Below are positions 55,729 to 64,000 of a stretch of DNA of 64,000 nt, piece after piece. The stretch spans positions 1 to 64,000 of the forward strand of contig NZ_VTXI01000017.1 of NCBI RefSeq assembly GCF_013114545.1, written 5' to 3'. Positions within the stretch are counted from its first letter, which is position 1; every line of letters starts with the position of its first letter. A model generated the notes under the pieces. The model was not told the DNA's origin. It did no database searches and saw only the letters and a program-made list of their open reading frames with translations. Source of the stretch: Vibrio sp. RE86. Its GTDB lineage: Bacteria; Pseudomonadota; Gammaproteobacteria; Enterobacterales; Vibrionaceae. Both the position numbers and the translations under genes were made by a program.

Positions 55729-56457
55729 ATGGCAACTGTATCAATGCGCGATATGCTAAAAGCTGGTGTTCACTTCGGTCACCAAACTCGTTACTGGAAC
55801 CCAAAAATGAAGCCATTCATCTTTGGTGCTCGTAACAAGGTTCATATCATCAACCTAGAAAAAACTGTACCAATGTTCAACGAAGCTCTAGCTGAACTAG
55901 CTAAAGTTGGCGAGAAGAAAGGTAAAGTTCTATTCGTAGGTACTAAGCGCGCTGCATCTGAAGCTGTTAAAGAAGCTGCAATCGCAAGCAACCAGTACTA
56001 CGTAAACAACCGCTGGTTAGGCGGTATGCTTACAAACTACAAAACTGTTCGTCAGTCAATCAAGCGTCTAAAAGAACTTGAAGCTCAAGCTCAAGACGGT
56101 ACTTTTGACAAGCTAACTAAGAAAGAAGCTCTAATGCGCACTCGTGAAATGGAGAAGCTAGAGAAATCTCTTGGTGGTATCAAAGACATGGGCGGCCTAC
56201 CAGACGCTCTATTCGTAATCGATGCTGATCACGAACACATTGCGATTAAAGAAGCTAACAACCTAGGTATTCCAGTTTACGCTGTGGTAGATACTAACTC
56301 TAACCCAGACGGCGTTGACTACATCATTCCAGGTAACGACGATGCTATCCGTGCAGTACAGCTTTACCTAAACGCTGCTGCATCTTCAGTAACTGAAGGT
56401 CGTAACAAAGACGTAGCTGTTGCTGCTGAAAAAGATGGTTTCGTAGAAGCTGAATAA
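55729..56457 (+). CDS. rpsB: 30S ribosomal protein S2
   Basis: 242 residues from ATG 55729 (TAGAGG before it), beginning [20 protein letters not shown]. The coiled-coil insertion at about 105-155 is present. S2 binds last to the 30S subunit with S1. Forms the rpsB-tsf operon. Confidence 0.98.
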   Translation: MATVSMRDMLKAGVHFGHQTRYWNPKMKPFIFGARNKVHIINLEKTVPMFNEALAELAKVGEKKGKVLFVGTKRAASEAVKEAAIASNQYYVNNRWLGGMLTNYKTVRQSIKRLKELEAQAQDGTFDKLTKKEALMRTREMEKLEKSLGGIKDMGGLPDALFVIDADHEHIAIKEANNLGIPVYAVVDTNSNPDGVDYIIPGNDDAIRAVQLYLNAAASSVTEGRNKDVAVAAEKDGFVEAE

Positions 56458-56526
56458 TAGCGGCTCCGAGTCACACTTAGTCTATGTGCAACCAAGTTGT
56501 AGTATAAACTGAGTTATAGTTATCAG

Positions 56527-56556
56527 CAGGGGCCGAAGATGTGGCCCCTGTTTTTT
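56527..56556 (+). terminator. Terminator/attenuator between rpsB and tsf
   Basis: CAGGGGCC/GGCCCCTG stem, 8-base loop, TTTTTT. As tsf follows 30 bases later without an obvious promoter, partial readthrough is likely. Confidence 0.88.
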
Positions 56557-56587
56557 ACCAAATCCAGAATCAACTGAGGAATTTAGA

Positions 56588-57430
56588 ATGGCTGTTACTG
56601 CTGCTCTAGTTAAAGAACTGCGCGACCGCACTGGCGCAGGCATGATGGACTGTAAGAAAGCGCTGAATGAAACAAACGGCGACATCGAACTAGCAATTGA
56701 AAACATGCGTAAGTCTGGCGCTGCGAAAGCTGCTAAAAAAGCAGGTAACGTTGCTGCTGAAGGCGCAATCATCATCAAAGAAGAAAACGGCGTTGCTGTT
56801 CTTCTTGAAGTTAACTGCCAAACTGACTTCGTTGCTAAAGATGCAAGCTTCACAGCATTCGCTGAAGAAGTTGCAGCTGACGCACTAGCGTCTAAAGCAA
56901 CTGCTGAAGAGCTTCAAGCTAAGTTCGAAGAAACTCGTGTAGCTCTAGTTGCTAAGATCGGTGAAAACATCAACATCCGTCGCGTACAATACGTTGAAGG
57001 CGCTGCTATCGCTGCTTACCGTCACGGTGAGAAGATCGGTGTAGTTGTTGCAGGTGAAGGTGACGCTGAGACACTTAAGCACGTAGCAATGCACGTTGCA
57101 GCATCTCGTCCTGAGTTCGTAAACCCAGAAGACGTACCTGCTGACGTAGTTGAAAAAGAGAAAGCTGTTCAAGTTGAAATCGCTATGAACGAAGGCAAGC
57201 CAGCTGAAATCGCAGAGAAGATGGTTGTTGGCCGCATGAAGAAATTCACTGGCGAGATCTCTCTAACTGGTCAAGCGTTCGTTATGGAACCTAAGAAGAC
57301 TGTTGGCGAAATCCTTAAAGAGCGCGGCGCTTCTGTTTCTACTTTCGTTCGCCTAGAAGTTGGTGAAGGTATCGAGAAAGCTGCAGAAATGAGCTTTGCT
57401 GACGAAGTAGCAGCGGTTCAAAAAGGTTAA
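56588..57430 (+). CDS. tsf: Elongation factor Ts
   Basis: 280 residues. The N-terminal UBA-like domain contains [16 protein letters not shown], and the core has TDFVA (EF-Tu contact). Exchanges GDP for GTP on EF-Tu. Good AGGAATTTAG ribosome site. A terminator follows at 57454. Confidence 0.98.
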   Translation: MAVTAALVKELRDRTGAGMMDCKKALNETNGDIELAIENMRKSGAAKAAKKAGNVAAEGAIIIKEENGVAVLLEVNCQTDFVAKDASFTAFAEEVAADALASKATAEELQAKFEETRVALVAKIGENINIRRVQYVEGAAIAAYRHGEKIGVVVAGEGDAETLKHVAMHVAASRPEFVNPEDVPADVVEKEKAVQVEIAMNEGKPAEIAEKMVVGRMKKFTGEISLTGQAFVMEPKKTVGEILKERGASVSTFVRLEVGEGIEKAAEMSFADEVAAVQKG

Positions 57431-57453
57431 TCCTTAGAAACGCTTATACGATT

Positions 57454-57483
57454 AAGACCGTGGCCATGGCTGCGGTCTTTTTA
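57454..57483 (+). terminator. Terminator of tsf
   Basis: AAGACCG/CGGTCTT stem with an inner GCCATGGC palindrome in the loop and a TTTTT tail. Confidence 0.85.
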
Positions 57484-57581
57484 TGACTAGCGGTTAATCG
57501 TTTAGCTGTGATGGATGCAGACTCAACGAAGTCTTTATCCATGACTGTTAATCAACAACTCTCATTTGGAAGGTAAACTCC

Positions 57582-58313
57582 ATGACTACGAACCCTAAAC
57601 CAGCGTATCAACGTATTCTGTTAAAACTGAGTGGCGAAGCTCTACAAGGCGAAGAAGGTTTCGGCATCGATCCAGCGGTTCTTGATCGCATGGCACAAGA
57701 AGTAAAAGAGTTAGTTGAACTTGGTGTTCAAGTGGGTGTGGTTATCGGCGGTGGTAACCTATTCCGTGGTGCAGGCCTTGCTGAAGCAGGTATGAACCGC
57801 GTTGTTGGCGACCACATGGGTATGCTAGCAACAGTAATGAATGGCCTAGCAATGCGTGATGCGCTTCACCGTGCATACGTAAATGCTCGCGTAATGTCAG
57901 CAATCCCTCTAAAAGGTGTGTGTGACGACTACAACTGGGCAGACGCTATCCGCGAACTACGCCAGGGCCGTGTGGTTATCTTCTCAGCAGGTACTGGTAA
58001 CCCATTCTTTACGACAGATTCTGCTGCGTGTCTACGTGGTATCGAAATCGAAGCTGACGTAGTTCTAAAAGCGACAAAAGTAGATGGTGTATTTACGGCT
58101 GACCCGGTAGCAAACCCAGACGCAGAGCTGTATGATAAGCTATCATTCAACGCTGTTCTTGAAAAAGAGCTGAAAGTGATGGATTTGGCAGCATTTACAC
58201 TGGCTCGTGACCACAAAATGCCAATCCGCGTATTCAACATGAATAAACCAGGCGCACTTCGTCGCGTGGTAATGGGTGAAGCAGAAGGCACGCTAATCAG
58301 CGACGCAGAGTAA
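57582..58313 (+). CDS. pyrH: UMP kinase PyrH
   Basis: 243-residue hexameric amino-acid-kinase-fold enzyme making UDP. Motifs: [22 protein letters not shown], and [12 protein letters not shown]. Regulated by GTP (activation) and UTP (inhibition) in the family. Confidence 0.98.
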   Translation: MTTNPKPAYQRILLKLSGEALQGEEGFGIDPAVLDRMAQEVKELVELGVQVGVVIGGGNLFRGAGLAEAGMNRVVGDHMGMLATVMNGLAMRDALHRAYVNARVMSAIPLKGVCDDYNWADAIRELRQGRVVIFSAGTGNPFFTTDSAACLRGIEIEADVVLKATKVDGVFTADPVANPDAELYDKLSFNAVLEKELKVMDLAAFTLARDHKMPIRVFNMNKPGALRRVVMGEAEGTLISDAE

Positions 58314-58322
58314 TTCCAATCA

Positions 58323-58344
58323 CCGCAGCACTGTGTTGCTGCGG
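58323..58344 (+). terminator. Possible terminator or attenuator after pyrH
   Basis: CCGCAGCA/TGCTGCGG stem with CTGTGT loop but only a weak T-run. May only attenuate transcription into frr. Confidence 0.45.
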
Positions 58345-58409
58345 TATTGCCTTTTGAAGACTCCCGAAAAGGCTTTCTTCGAGAAAGATTTACACATTAA
58401 GGTGATATT

Positions 58410-58967
58410 GTGATTAACGAAATCAAACAAGACGCTCAAGAGCGCATGGAAAAAAGCGTAGAAGCGCTAAAAAACAACCTGTCTAAAGTACGTACAGGCC
58501 GTGCACACCCAAGTCTACTTTCTGGTATTTCAGTAGAGTACTACGGTGCACCAACGCCTCTAAACCAAGTAGCAAACGTTGTTGCTGAAGATGCACGTAC
58601 ACTAGCAATCACAGTATTCGACAAAGAGCTAACGCCAAAAGTTGAAAAAGCGATCATGATGTCTGACCTAGGTCTAAACCCTATGTCTGCTGGCACCATC
58701 ATCCGCGTTCCACTTCCACCGCTAACAGAAGAGCGTCGTAAAGACCTAGTTAAGATCGTTCGTGGTGAAGCTGAAGGTGGCCGTGTTGCTATCCGTAACA
58801 TCCGTCGTGACGCTAACGGTGAACTAAAAGCACTTCTTAAAGATAAAGAAATCTCTGAAGACGAAGATCGTAAAGGTCAAGACGAGATTCAAAAGCTAAC
58901 TGACGCAGCTGTTAAGCAGGTTGACGAAGTATTAGCATCAAAAGAAAAAGAGTTGATGGAAGTCTAA
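58410..58967 (+). CDS. frr: Ribosome recycling factor
   Basis: 185 residues from GTG 58410 with AAGGTGA upstream. Three-helix bundle and hinge with [10 protein letters not shown] and the C-terminal IRxxRRDANxELK ([13 protein letters not shown]). Splits post-termination ribosomes with EF-G. It ends at a strong terminator, so uppS onward is a new unit or readthrough. Confidence 0.98.
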   Translation: MINEIKQDAQERMEKSVEALKNNLSKVRTGRAHPSLLSGISVEYYGAPTPLNQVANVVAEDARTLAITVFDKELTPKVEKAIMMSDLGLNPMSAGTIIRVPLPPLTEERRKDLVKIVRGEAEGGRVAIRNIRRDANGELKALLKDKEISEDEDRKGQDEIQKLTDAAVKQVDEVLASKEKELMEV

Positions 58968-58994
58968 TTCTCCATAATCTTTCTATATAAATAG

Positions 58995-59022
58995 CGCTGT
59001 GCTCGCAGCACAGCGTTTTTTT
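58995..59022 (+). terminator. Terminator of frr
   Basis: CGCTGTGCT/AGCACAGCG stem, CGC loop, T7. Confidence 0.93.
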
Positions 59023-59063
59023 ATGCTAGTCTTTGTCCCCTGCTGATTATCTATCAATGTTTT

Positions 59064-59819
59064 ATGCATAACTCACAACTCTCCCCTGAATTACTCCCTA
59101 AACATATTGCAATCATCATGGATGGCAACGGCCGCTGGGCAAAAGCGCAAGGTAAACCTCGTGTCTTTGGTCACAAGAATGGTGTTGCAGCAGTCCGTAA
59201 AGCGATTTCTACATCGGCAAAACTAGGCATCAAAGCAATTACTTTATTTGCCTTTAGCAGTGAAAACTGGCGCCGCCCTGAAGAAGAAGTCGGTGTGCTT
59301 ATGGAGTTGTTTATCACAGTGCTTTCTACGGAAGTAAAAAAACTGCACAAAAACAATTTACGCCTACGAGTGATTGGTGATACCTCACGCTTCAATGATC
59401 GCTTACAGAAAAAGATCGCTCAAGCTGAAGCAATGACGGAAGCGAACACTGGCATGGTTATCAATATTGCGGCTAACTATGGCGGCAAATGGGATATCAT
59501 GCAGGCGACAAAAGCAATTTCAGCTAAGGTTGCCGCAGGTGAGTTGAATCAAGAAGATATTAGTGAAGAGCTAATTACTGAGCACCTCACAATGGCAGAT
59601 TTACCTGAAGTTGATTTGATGATTCGAACCAGCGGAGAGTGCCGTATTAGCAACTTCATGTTGTGGCAGATGGCCTACGCTGAAATGTACTTTACGCCGA
59701 TTTACTGGCCTGAATTCGACGAAAATAGCTTGATAGAAGCAGTGACTTGGTTTGTTAATTGTGAACGCCGTTTTGGCTGTACTGGTGAACAAGTTAAAGC
59801 TCTGATGGAAAGCGAATAA
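59064..59819 (+). CDS. uppS: Undecaprenyl diphosphate synthase
   Basis: 251 residues. Catalytic Asp in [10 protein letters not shown] and substrate-binding [18 protein letters not shown]. Makes the C55 lipid carrier for peptidoglycan and O-antigen. First of the envelope-assembly run uppS-cdsA-dxr-rseP-bamA. Confidence 0.97.
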   Translation: MHNSQLSPELLPKHIAIIMDGNGRWAKAQGKPRVFGHKNGVAAVRKAISTSAKLGIKAITLFAFSSENWRRPEEEVGVLMELFITVLSTEVKKLHKNNLRLRVIGDTSRFNDRLQKKIAQAEAMTEANTGMVINIAANYGGKWDIMQATKAISAKVAAGELNQEDISEELITEHLTMADLPEVDLMIRTSGECRISNFMLWQMAYAEMYFTPIYWPEFDENSLIEAVTWFVNCERRFGCTGEQVKALMESE

Positions 59820-59830
59820 AGGATTAAAGT

Positions 59831-60673
59831 TTGAAACAACGAATTATAACCGCTCTTATCCTTGCTCCACTGGTCATTTTAGGGATCTTCAAACTCCCTC
59901 TGGCACTTTTTGTGGTTGCGATGGCCGCTGTGACCATGATTGGCTACTGGGAATGGACTCAGTTCGTTGATGCCAAGTCTCGTATTATGGCATTGATTCC
60001 AACGGTCGCAGTTAGCGCAGCCAGCCTTTGGGCTATCCCTTTTGATGCGCTAAGCCTAAATCTTGTGACTGACTCTCACTACGCAATTTTAGCGATTGGT
60101 TCAATATGGTGGCTAGCCGCGAGCGCGCTGGCGATCTCTTACCCTAAATCTTCCGCTCTTTGGCAAAACTCATCACTTTTACGCCACGCTTTTGGCGTGC
60201 TCACTCTGTTGCCATTTTTCTGGAGTGTCCTATTACTTAGAGCCGAAGGCATTCAGCTCGACCCTTACCATGGCGCTAAGTTAGTGCTTTATGTGTGCTT
60301 TATTGTATGGGCAGCTGATAGTGGTGCTTACTTTGCGGGTAAGAGCTTTGGTAAACATAAGATGGCCCCTCATGTGAGCCCAAATAAGACTATCGAAGGT
60401 CTGGTTGGCGGTATCATTACTGCTCTGTTGGTCGGTTGGGGCACTGCGCAGTGGTTTGATATTCAATTTAGCAGTGCTTTCGCGATGATCGGAATTACTT
60501 TGGTGACAGTGGTTATCTCTGTATTGGGTGATTTGGTTGAAAGTATGTTCAAACGTGTCTCTGGAATCAAAGACAGCAGCAACATTATTCCAGGCCACGG
60601 CGGAGTATTAGACCGAATCGACAGTCTAACAGCTGCGTTCCCTGTTTTTGCTTTCCTATACTTCATATTTTAA
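59831..60673 (+). CDS. cdsA: CDP-diacylglycerol synthase
   Basis: 280-residue polytopic enzyme making CDP-diacylglycerol for all phospholipids. The C-terminal signature KDSSNIIPGHGGVLDRIDSL is intact. It starts with TTG at 59831 behind AAAGGATT. Confidence 0.96.
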   Translation: MKQRIITALILAPLVILGIFKLPLALFVVAMAAVTMIGYWEWTQFVDAKSRIMALIPTVAVSAASLWAIPFDALSLNLVTDSHYAILAIGSIWWLAASALAISYPKSSALWQNSSLLRHAFGVLTLLPFFWSVLLLRAEGIQLDPYHGAKLVLYVCFIVWAADSGAYFAGKSFGKHKMAPHVSPNKTIEGLVGGIITALLVGWGTAQWFDIQFSSAFAMIGITLVTVVISVLGDLVESMFKRVSGIKDSSNIIPGHGGVLDRIDSLTAAFPVFAFLYFIF

Positions 60674-60674
60674 G

Positions 60675-60693
60675 GCAGGCTTCGGCCTGCTTT
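60675..60693 (+). terminator. Weak hairpin between cdsA and dxr
   Basis: GCAGGC-TTCG-GCCTGC followed by only TTT. Probably stabilises or attenuates rather than stops transcription. Confidence 0.45.
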
Positions 60694-60715
60694 CGACTCA
60701 GCTTGGTTTCTTGCT

Positions 60716-61924
60716 ATGCGTAAGCTAACGATTCTTGGTGCTACGGGCTCTATTGGTGCTAGCACTCTTAAAGTTATTGAACAAAACCCTGACAAGTTCA
60801 CGATTGTCGCGCTCGCGGCTGGGCGTAATGTCGCCAAAATGCGTGAACTATGCCAAAAATGGCAGCCGAAATTTGCGGTGATGGCTGATGACAATGCAGC
60901 AAAAGCATTGAAGCTACAGCTAGCTGAACTCAAATTAAGCACTCAGGTTTTGTCTGGTGTGGATGCAATGTGCGAGATCTCTTCGATGGATGAGGTCGAC
61001 ACTGTGATGGCTGCTATTGTTGGGGCCGCAGGTTTGCTACCAACCATGGCTGCTGTCAAAGCGGGTAAACGCGTATTGCTGGCCAATAAAGAAGCCTTAG
61101 TGATGTCAGGGCAGCTGTTTATAGATGCCGTAGAGCAACATGGCGCTGAGCTAATGCCAGTCGACAGTGAGCATAATGCGATTTTTCAGTGCTTGCCGAG
61201 TGATATTCAAACCAACCTTGGTCGCTGCTCATTAGAAGAGCAAGGCATTCAACACATCCTTCTAACTGGCTCTGGTGGTCCGTTCCGCTATAGTGATATC
61301 GCAACGCTTAGCGATGTGACGCCAGAACAAGCCATTGCTCACCCTAACTGGTCTATGGGGCCTAAAATCTCAGTTGACTCGGCAACCATGATGAACAAGG
61401 GCTTAGAGTACATTGAAGCGAAATGGCTCTTTAATACTCGTCGTGAACAGTTGAAAGTCGTGATCCACCCTCAGTCGGTGATTCACTCAATGGTCCAATA
61501 TCGTGACGGCTCTGTTTTAGCTCAGATGGGTGAGCCTGATATGGCAACTCCTATTGCTCTAACGCTCTCTTATCCTGAACGCGTCTCTGCGGGTGTCGCT
61601 CCTCTCGACTTTACTAAAGTGGGTGAGTTGACATTTTTAGAGCCTGACTTTGCTCGTTACCCATGTTTGAAGCTTGCCATTGATGCTTGTTATGAAGGCC
61701 AGCATGCAACGACGGCGTTGAATGCTGCGAATGAAGTTGCGGTTGATGCCTTCTTGAGCCGAAAGCTACGCTTTACTGACATCGCCGTAGTCAATGAATC
61801 TGTTGCTAACAAAATCTGTGCATCTAGCAGTCAGTCACAGTGCAGTGACTTGGAAAGCATTATAGAGCTAGATAGAATGGCGAGAGAGTTAGCGGTAACT
61901 ATCGTAAGTGAGCGTAAGCTATGA
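60716..61924 (+). CDS. dxr: 1-deoxy-D-xylulose 5-phosphate reductoisomerase
   Basis: 402 residues of the MEP isoprenoid pathway. NADPH loop [10 protein letters not shown], metal/substrate residues in [20 protein letters not shown], and [18 protein letters not shown]. Its stop overlaps the rseP start (ATGA). It supplies IPP, used by UppS two genes earlier. Confidence 0.98.
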   Translation: MRKLTILGATGSIGASTLKVIEQNPDKFTIVALAAGRNVAKMRELCQKWQPKFAVMADDNAAKALKLQLAELKLSTQVLSGVDAMCEISSMDEVDTVMAAIVGAAGLLPTMAAVKAGKRVLLANKEALVMSGQLFIDAVEQHGAELMPVDSEHNAIFQCLPSDIQTNLGRCSLEEQGIQHILLTGSGGPFRYSDIATLSDVTPEQAIAHPNWSMGPKISVDSATMMNKGLEYIEAKWLFNTRREQLKVVIHPQSVIHSMVQYRDGSVLAQMGEPDMATPIALTLSYPERVSAGVAPLDFTKVGELTFLEPDFARYPCLKLAIDACYEGQHATTALNAANEVAVDAFLSRKLRFTDIAVVNESVANKICASSSQSQCSDLESIIELDRMARELAVTIVSERKL

Positions 61925-63279
61925 CAGGTATTTTGTGGAACTTTGCTTCCTTTATCGTTGCACTCGGCATTTTAGTTGCTGTCCATGAGTTTGGTCACTT
62001 TTGGGTTGCACGCCGTTGCGGTGTAAAAGTCGAAAAGTTTTCTATTGGCTTTGGTAAGTCGATTTGGAGTAAGGTCGGCTCCGATGGCACTGAATACAGT
62101 GTGTCCGTGATTCCTCTTGGTGGTTACGTTAAGATGCTCGATGGTCGTGTTGATGACCTTAAAGGTGACGAGCCTCTTTATGCATTCGACCGTAAGCCGC
62201 TTTGGAAACGTACAGCGATTGTAGCAGCAGGGCCAATATTTAATTTCTTGTTTGCCATCTTTGCCTACTGGCTGGTCTTCCTTATCGGTGTACCTGCTGT
62301 TAAGCCAGTGGTTGGGCTAGTAACGCCATATTCTATTGCTGCAGAAGCAGGCCTTGAATCAGGGATGGAACTTAAATCGGTTTCTGGCGTCAAAACTGCG
62401 GATTGGGAATCGGTGAATATGGGGTTAATTTCTCATATTGGTGATAAACAACTGACAATGACAGTCGCACCTGCCGATGGAGTTGGTGTTGAAGAGTTAA
62501 AAGTTTTCGACCTGACTGAGTGGAACTTTGACCCAGAAAAAGAGTCTGCTATGTCAGCACTCGGATTTGTTCCATTCACCCCAGAAATCACAGCTCGCTT
62601 AACCAATGTTTCTCAAGATGGAGCGGGTGCTCGCTCAGGCTTAGAGAGCGGCGATGTGATTACTGACATTGAGGGTGTGAAGATCGCGGATTGGCAGCAA
62701 GTTGTGGAAGCGATTCAGCAACATGCTAATACACCTTTGCAGATCCAAATTGAACGAAATGGTCAACCCGTTACGTTAACACTTACGCCAGACAGTCGAG
62801 AGCTTTCTGATGGACGAGTAATTGGTTTTGCGGGAATCGCACCTGAGGTCGCAGAATGGCCAGAAAATTATCGCTTCGACCTGCAATTTGGTGTAATTGA
62901 TTCAATCGGGAAAGCGGTTGAAAAGACAGGTCAGGTCATTAGCCTGACAATCAGCATGTTGAAAAAGTTGATTGTTGGCGATGTTGGATTGAATAACTTA
63001 AGTGGACCTATCTCGATCGCAAAAGGAGCCGGTACGACTGCCGATTACGGCTTAGTCTACTTCTTAGGTTTCCTTGCATTAATCAGTGTGAACTTAGGGA
63101 TTATTAACCTTGTACCGCTGCCTATGTTAGACGGCGGACATTTATTGTTTTTTGCTATTGAGGCTGTAATAAGACGTCCCGTCCCTGAAAAAATTCAGGA
63201 AATGGGTTACCGCGTTGGCGGTGCGATTATCTTCTCTCTTATGGCAGTGGCAATTTTCAATGATTTTGCTCGTTTGTAG
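61921..63279 (+). CDS. rseP: Site-2 protease RseP
   Basis: 452-residue membrane zinc protease with HEFGH at residues 22-26 and a second metal motif in [10 protein letters not shown]. Two tandem PDZ domains (about 115-190 and 200-290) lie in the periplasmic loop. It completes the cleavage of RseA in the sigma-E stress pathway and clears signal peptides. Confidence 0.97.
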   Translation: MTGILWNFASFIVALGILVAVHEFGHFWVARRCGVKVEKFSIGFGKSIWSKVGSDGTEYSVSVIPLGGYVKMLDGRVDDLKGDEPLYAFDRKPLWKRTAIVAAGPIFNFLFAIFAYWLVFLIGVPAVKPVVGLVTPYSIAAEAGLESGMELKSVSGVKTADWESVNMGLISHIGDKQLTMTVAPADGVGVEELKVFDLTEWNFDPEKESAMSALGFVPFTPEITARLTNVSQDGAGARSGLESGDVITDIEGVKIADWQQVVEAIQQHANTPLQIQIERNGQPVTLTLTPDSRELSDGRVIGFAGIAPEVAEWPENYRFDLQFGVIDSIGKAVEKTGQVISLTISMLKKLIVGDVGLNNLSGPISIAKGAGTTADYGLVYFLGFLALISVNLGIINLVPLPMLDGGHLLFFAIEAVIRRPVPEKIQEMGYRVGGAIIFSLMAVAIFNDFARL

Positions 63280-63316
63280 TGAGCAAAGGTTGAAGTAAGG
63301 AATAACTAAAACAAAT

Positions 63317-64000
63317 ATGGCGATTAAAAATATTCTGTTTGCATCTTTGTTAGCGACAAGTGTCAGTGCAAACGGTGCCGAGAACTTCGTAGTTCAAGAT
63401 ATCCAGATTGAAGGTTTGCAGCGAGTCGCGCTCGGTGCTGCTCTTCTTAAAATGCCAGTTCGAATTGGCGATACTATCGATGGACAAGATGTCTCTGAGA
63501 CGATTCGTGCGCTTTACGCAACGGGGAACTTCGAAGATATCAAAGTCCTACGTGATAATGATGTTCTTGTCGTTCAGGTAAAAGAACGACCAACGATTGC
63601 GAGTGTTTCGTTCTCTGGCAACAAAGCCATCAAAGAAGAACAACTTCAGCAAAACTTAGATGCATCAGGAATTCGTGTTGGTGAAGCATTAGACCGTACG
63701 ACTCTCTCAACGATTGAGAAAGGCCTAGAAGACTTCTACTACAGTGTAGGTAAGTACAACGCAACCGTAAAAGCGGTTGTTACTCCACTTCCTCGTAACC
63801 GCTCTGATTTGAAGTTCGTCTTCACTGAAGGCGTGTCGGCAAAAATTAAGCAGATTAACTTTATTGGTAACACGGAATACACCGATGAAGAGCTTCTGAG
63901 CCGTTTTGATTTGAACGTGGATGTTGCATGGTGGAACTTCCTCGCCGACGACAAATATCAGAAGCAGGTACTAGCGGGTGATATCGAAGCGCTTAAGTCT
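63317..64000 (+). CDS. bamA: Outer-membrane assembly factor BamA, 5' part
   Basis: The first 228 residues only. A signal peptide of about 20 residues (ending SVSANGA) is followed by POTRA domains starting [17 protein letters not shown] (POTRA1) and with [17 protein letters not shown] (POTRA2) and [18 protein letters not shown] (POTRA3). The beta-barrel lies outside the window. rseP is 37 bases upstream. Confidence 0.97.
   Translation, partial: MAIKNILFASLLATSVSANGAENFVVQDIQIEGLQRVALGAALLKMPVRIGDTIDGQDVSETIRALYATGNFEDIKVLRDNDVLVVQVKERPTIASVSFSGNKAIKEEQLQQNLDASGIRVGEALDRTTLSTIEKGLEDFYYSVGKYNATVKAVVTPLPRNRSDLKFVFTEGVSAKIKQINFIGNTEYTDEELLSRFDLNVDVAWWNFLADDKYQKQVLAGDIEALKS

Noticed and set aside
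1..64000. CRISPR arrays, prophage, integron or restriction islands
   Set aside because: No direct-repeat spacing, integrase, attC-like cassettes, or phage genes were seen; gene content is uniformly core.

Overview
The window is a stretch of core chromosome from a Vibrio species, almost certainly chromosome 1. The evidence is a complete Na+-pumping NADH:quinone reductase operon (nqrABCDEF) with apbE and nqrM, an OmpK-type Tsx porin, a PlzC-like double PilZ protein, a RibBX-type riboflavin gene, a gpt-frsA-crl-proBA order, and the rpsB-tsf-pyrH-frr-uppS-cdsA-dxr-rseP-bamA run. Gene density is high and intergenic gaps are short. I saw no tRNA, rRNA, CRISPR array or prophage. The only hint of a mobile element is a 12-codon gene start at the left edge.

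Layout. 1-5.8 kb: possible IS110-type start, ytjB, serB, plzC-like, radA. 5.8-9.5 kb (minus): panE-yajL-csdA and ompK. 9.8-11.7 kb: LON-domain gene, ECF sigma factor and ChrR-type anti-sigma factor, with two matching ECF promoter candidates. 11.8-16 kb: ampG, ppiA, yajG, rlmG (minus), bolA (plus). 16.4-23.8 kb: the Na+-NQR operon and its maturation genes apbE and nqrM, with an ERIC-like repeat and a terminator between nqrF and apbE. 23.8-31.2 kb: a tandem-REC diguanylate cyclase, SOS-controlled dinB, a RecQ-family helicase, a Gre-like factor, yggN, and a membrane diguanylate cyclase. 31.3-36.1 kb: an NSS transporter with a near-perfect TrpR operator, the RimB/RimK/AstE-like trio, and a DUF3332 lipoprotein. 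36.1-45 kb: pepD, a stand-alone small transcript encoding a 28-residue peptide, a purine permease and gpt with PurR-like boxes, frsA, crl, proBA. 45.1-51.2 kb: nrdR-ribD-ribE-ribBX, ribH-nusB-thiL-pgpA. 51.3-55.4 kb (minus): DUF3461, glnD, map. 55.5-64 kb: rpsB with structured leader, tsf, pyrH, frr, uppS, cdsA, dxr, rseP, and the start of bamA.

Connected themes. Flavin supply (rib genes) and flavin attachment (ApbE) serve the flavoenzyme Na+-NQR. Purine salvage shows a shared PurR-like signature. c-di-GMP appears three times: two cyclases without a recognisable inhibitory site and one PilZ receptor. The most interesting unannotated element is the CRP-site, promoter, small-ORF and terminator unit at 37.9-38.3 kb. 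It resembles in design the dual-function RNA VcdRP described in V. cholerae, but I could not verify homology. Positions of start codons were often moved downstream of the longest open frame, on the basis of ribosome binding sites and family N-termini.
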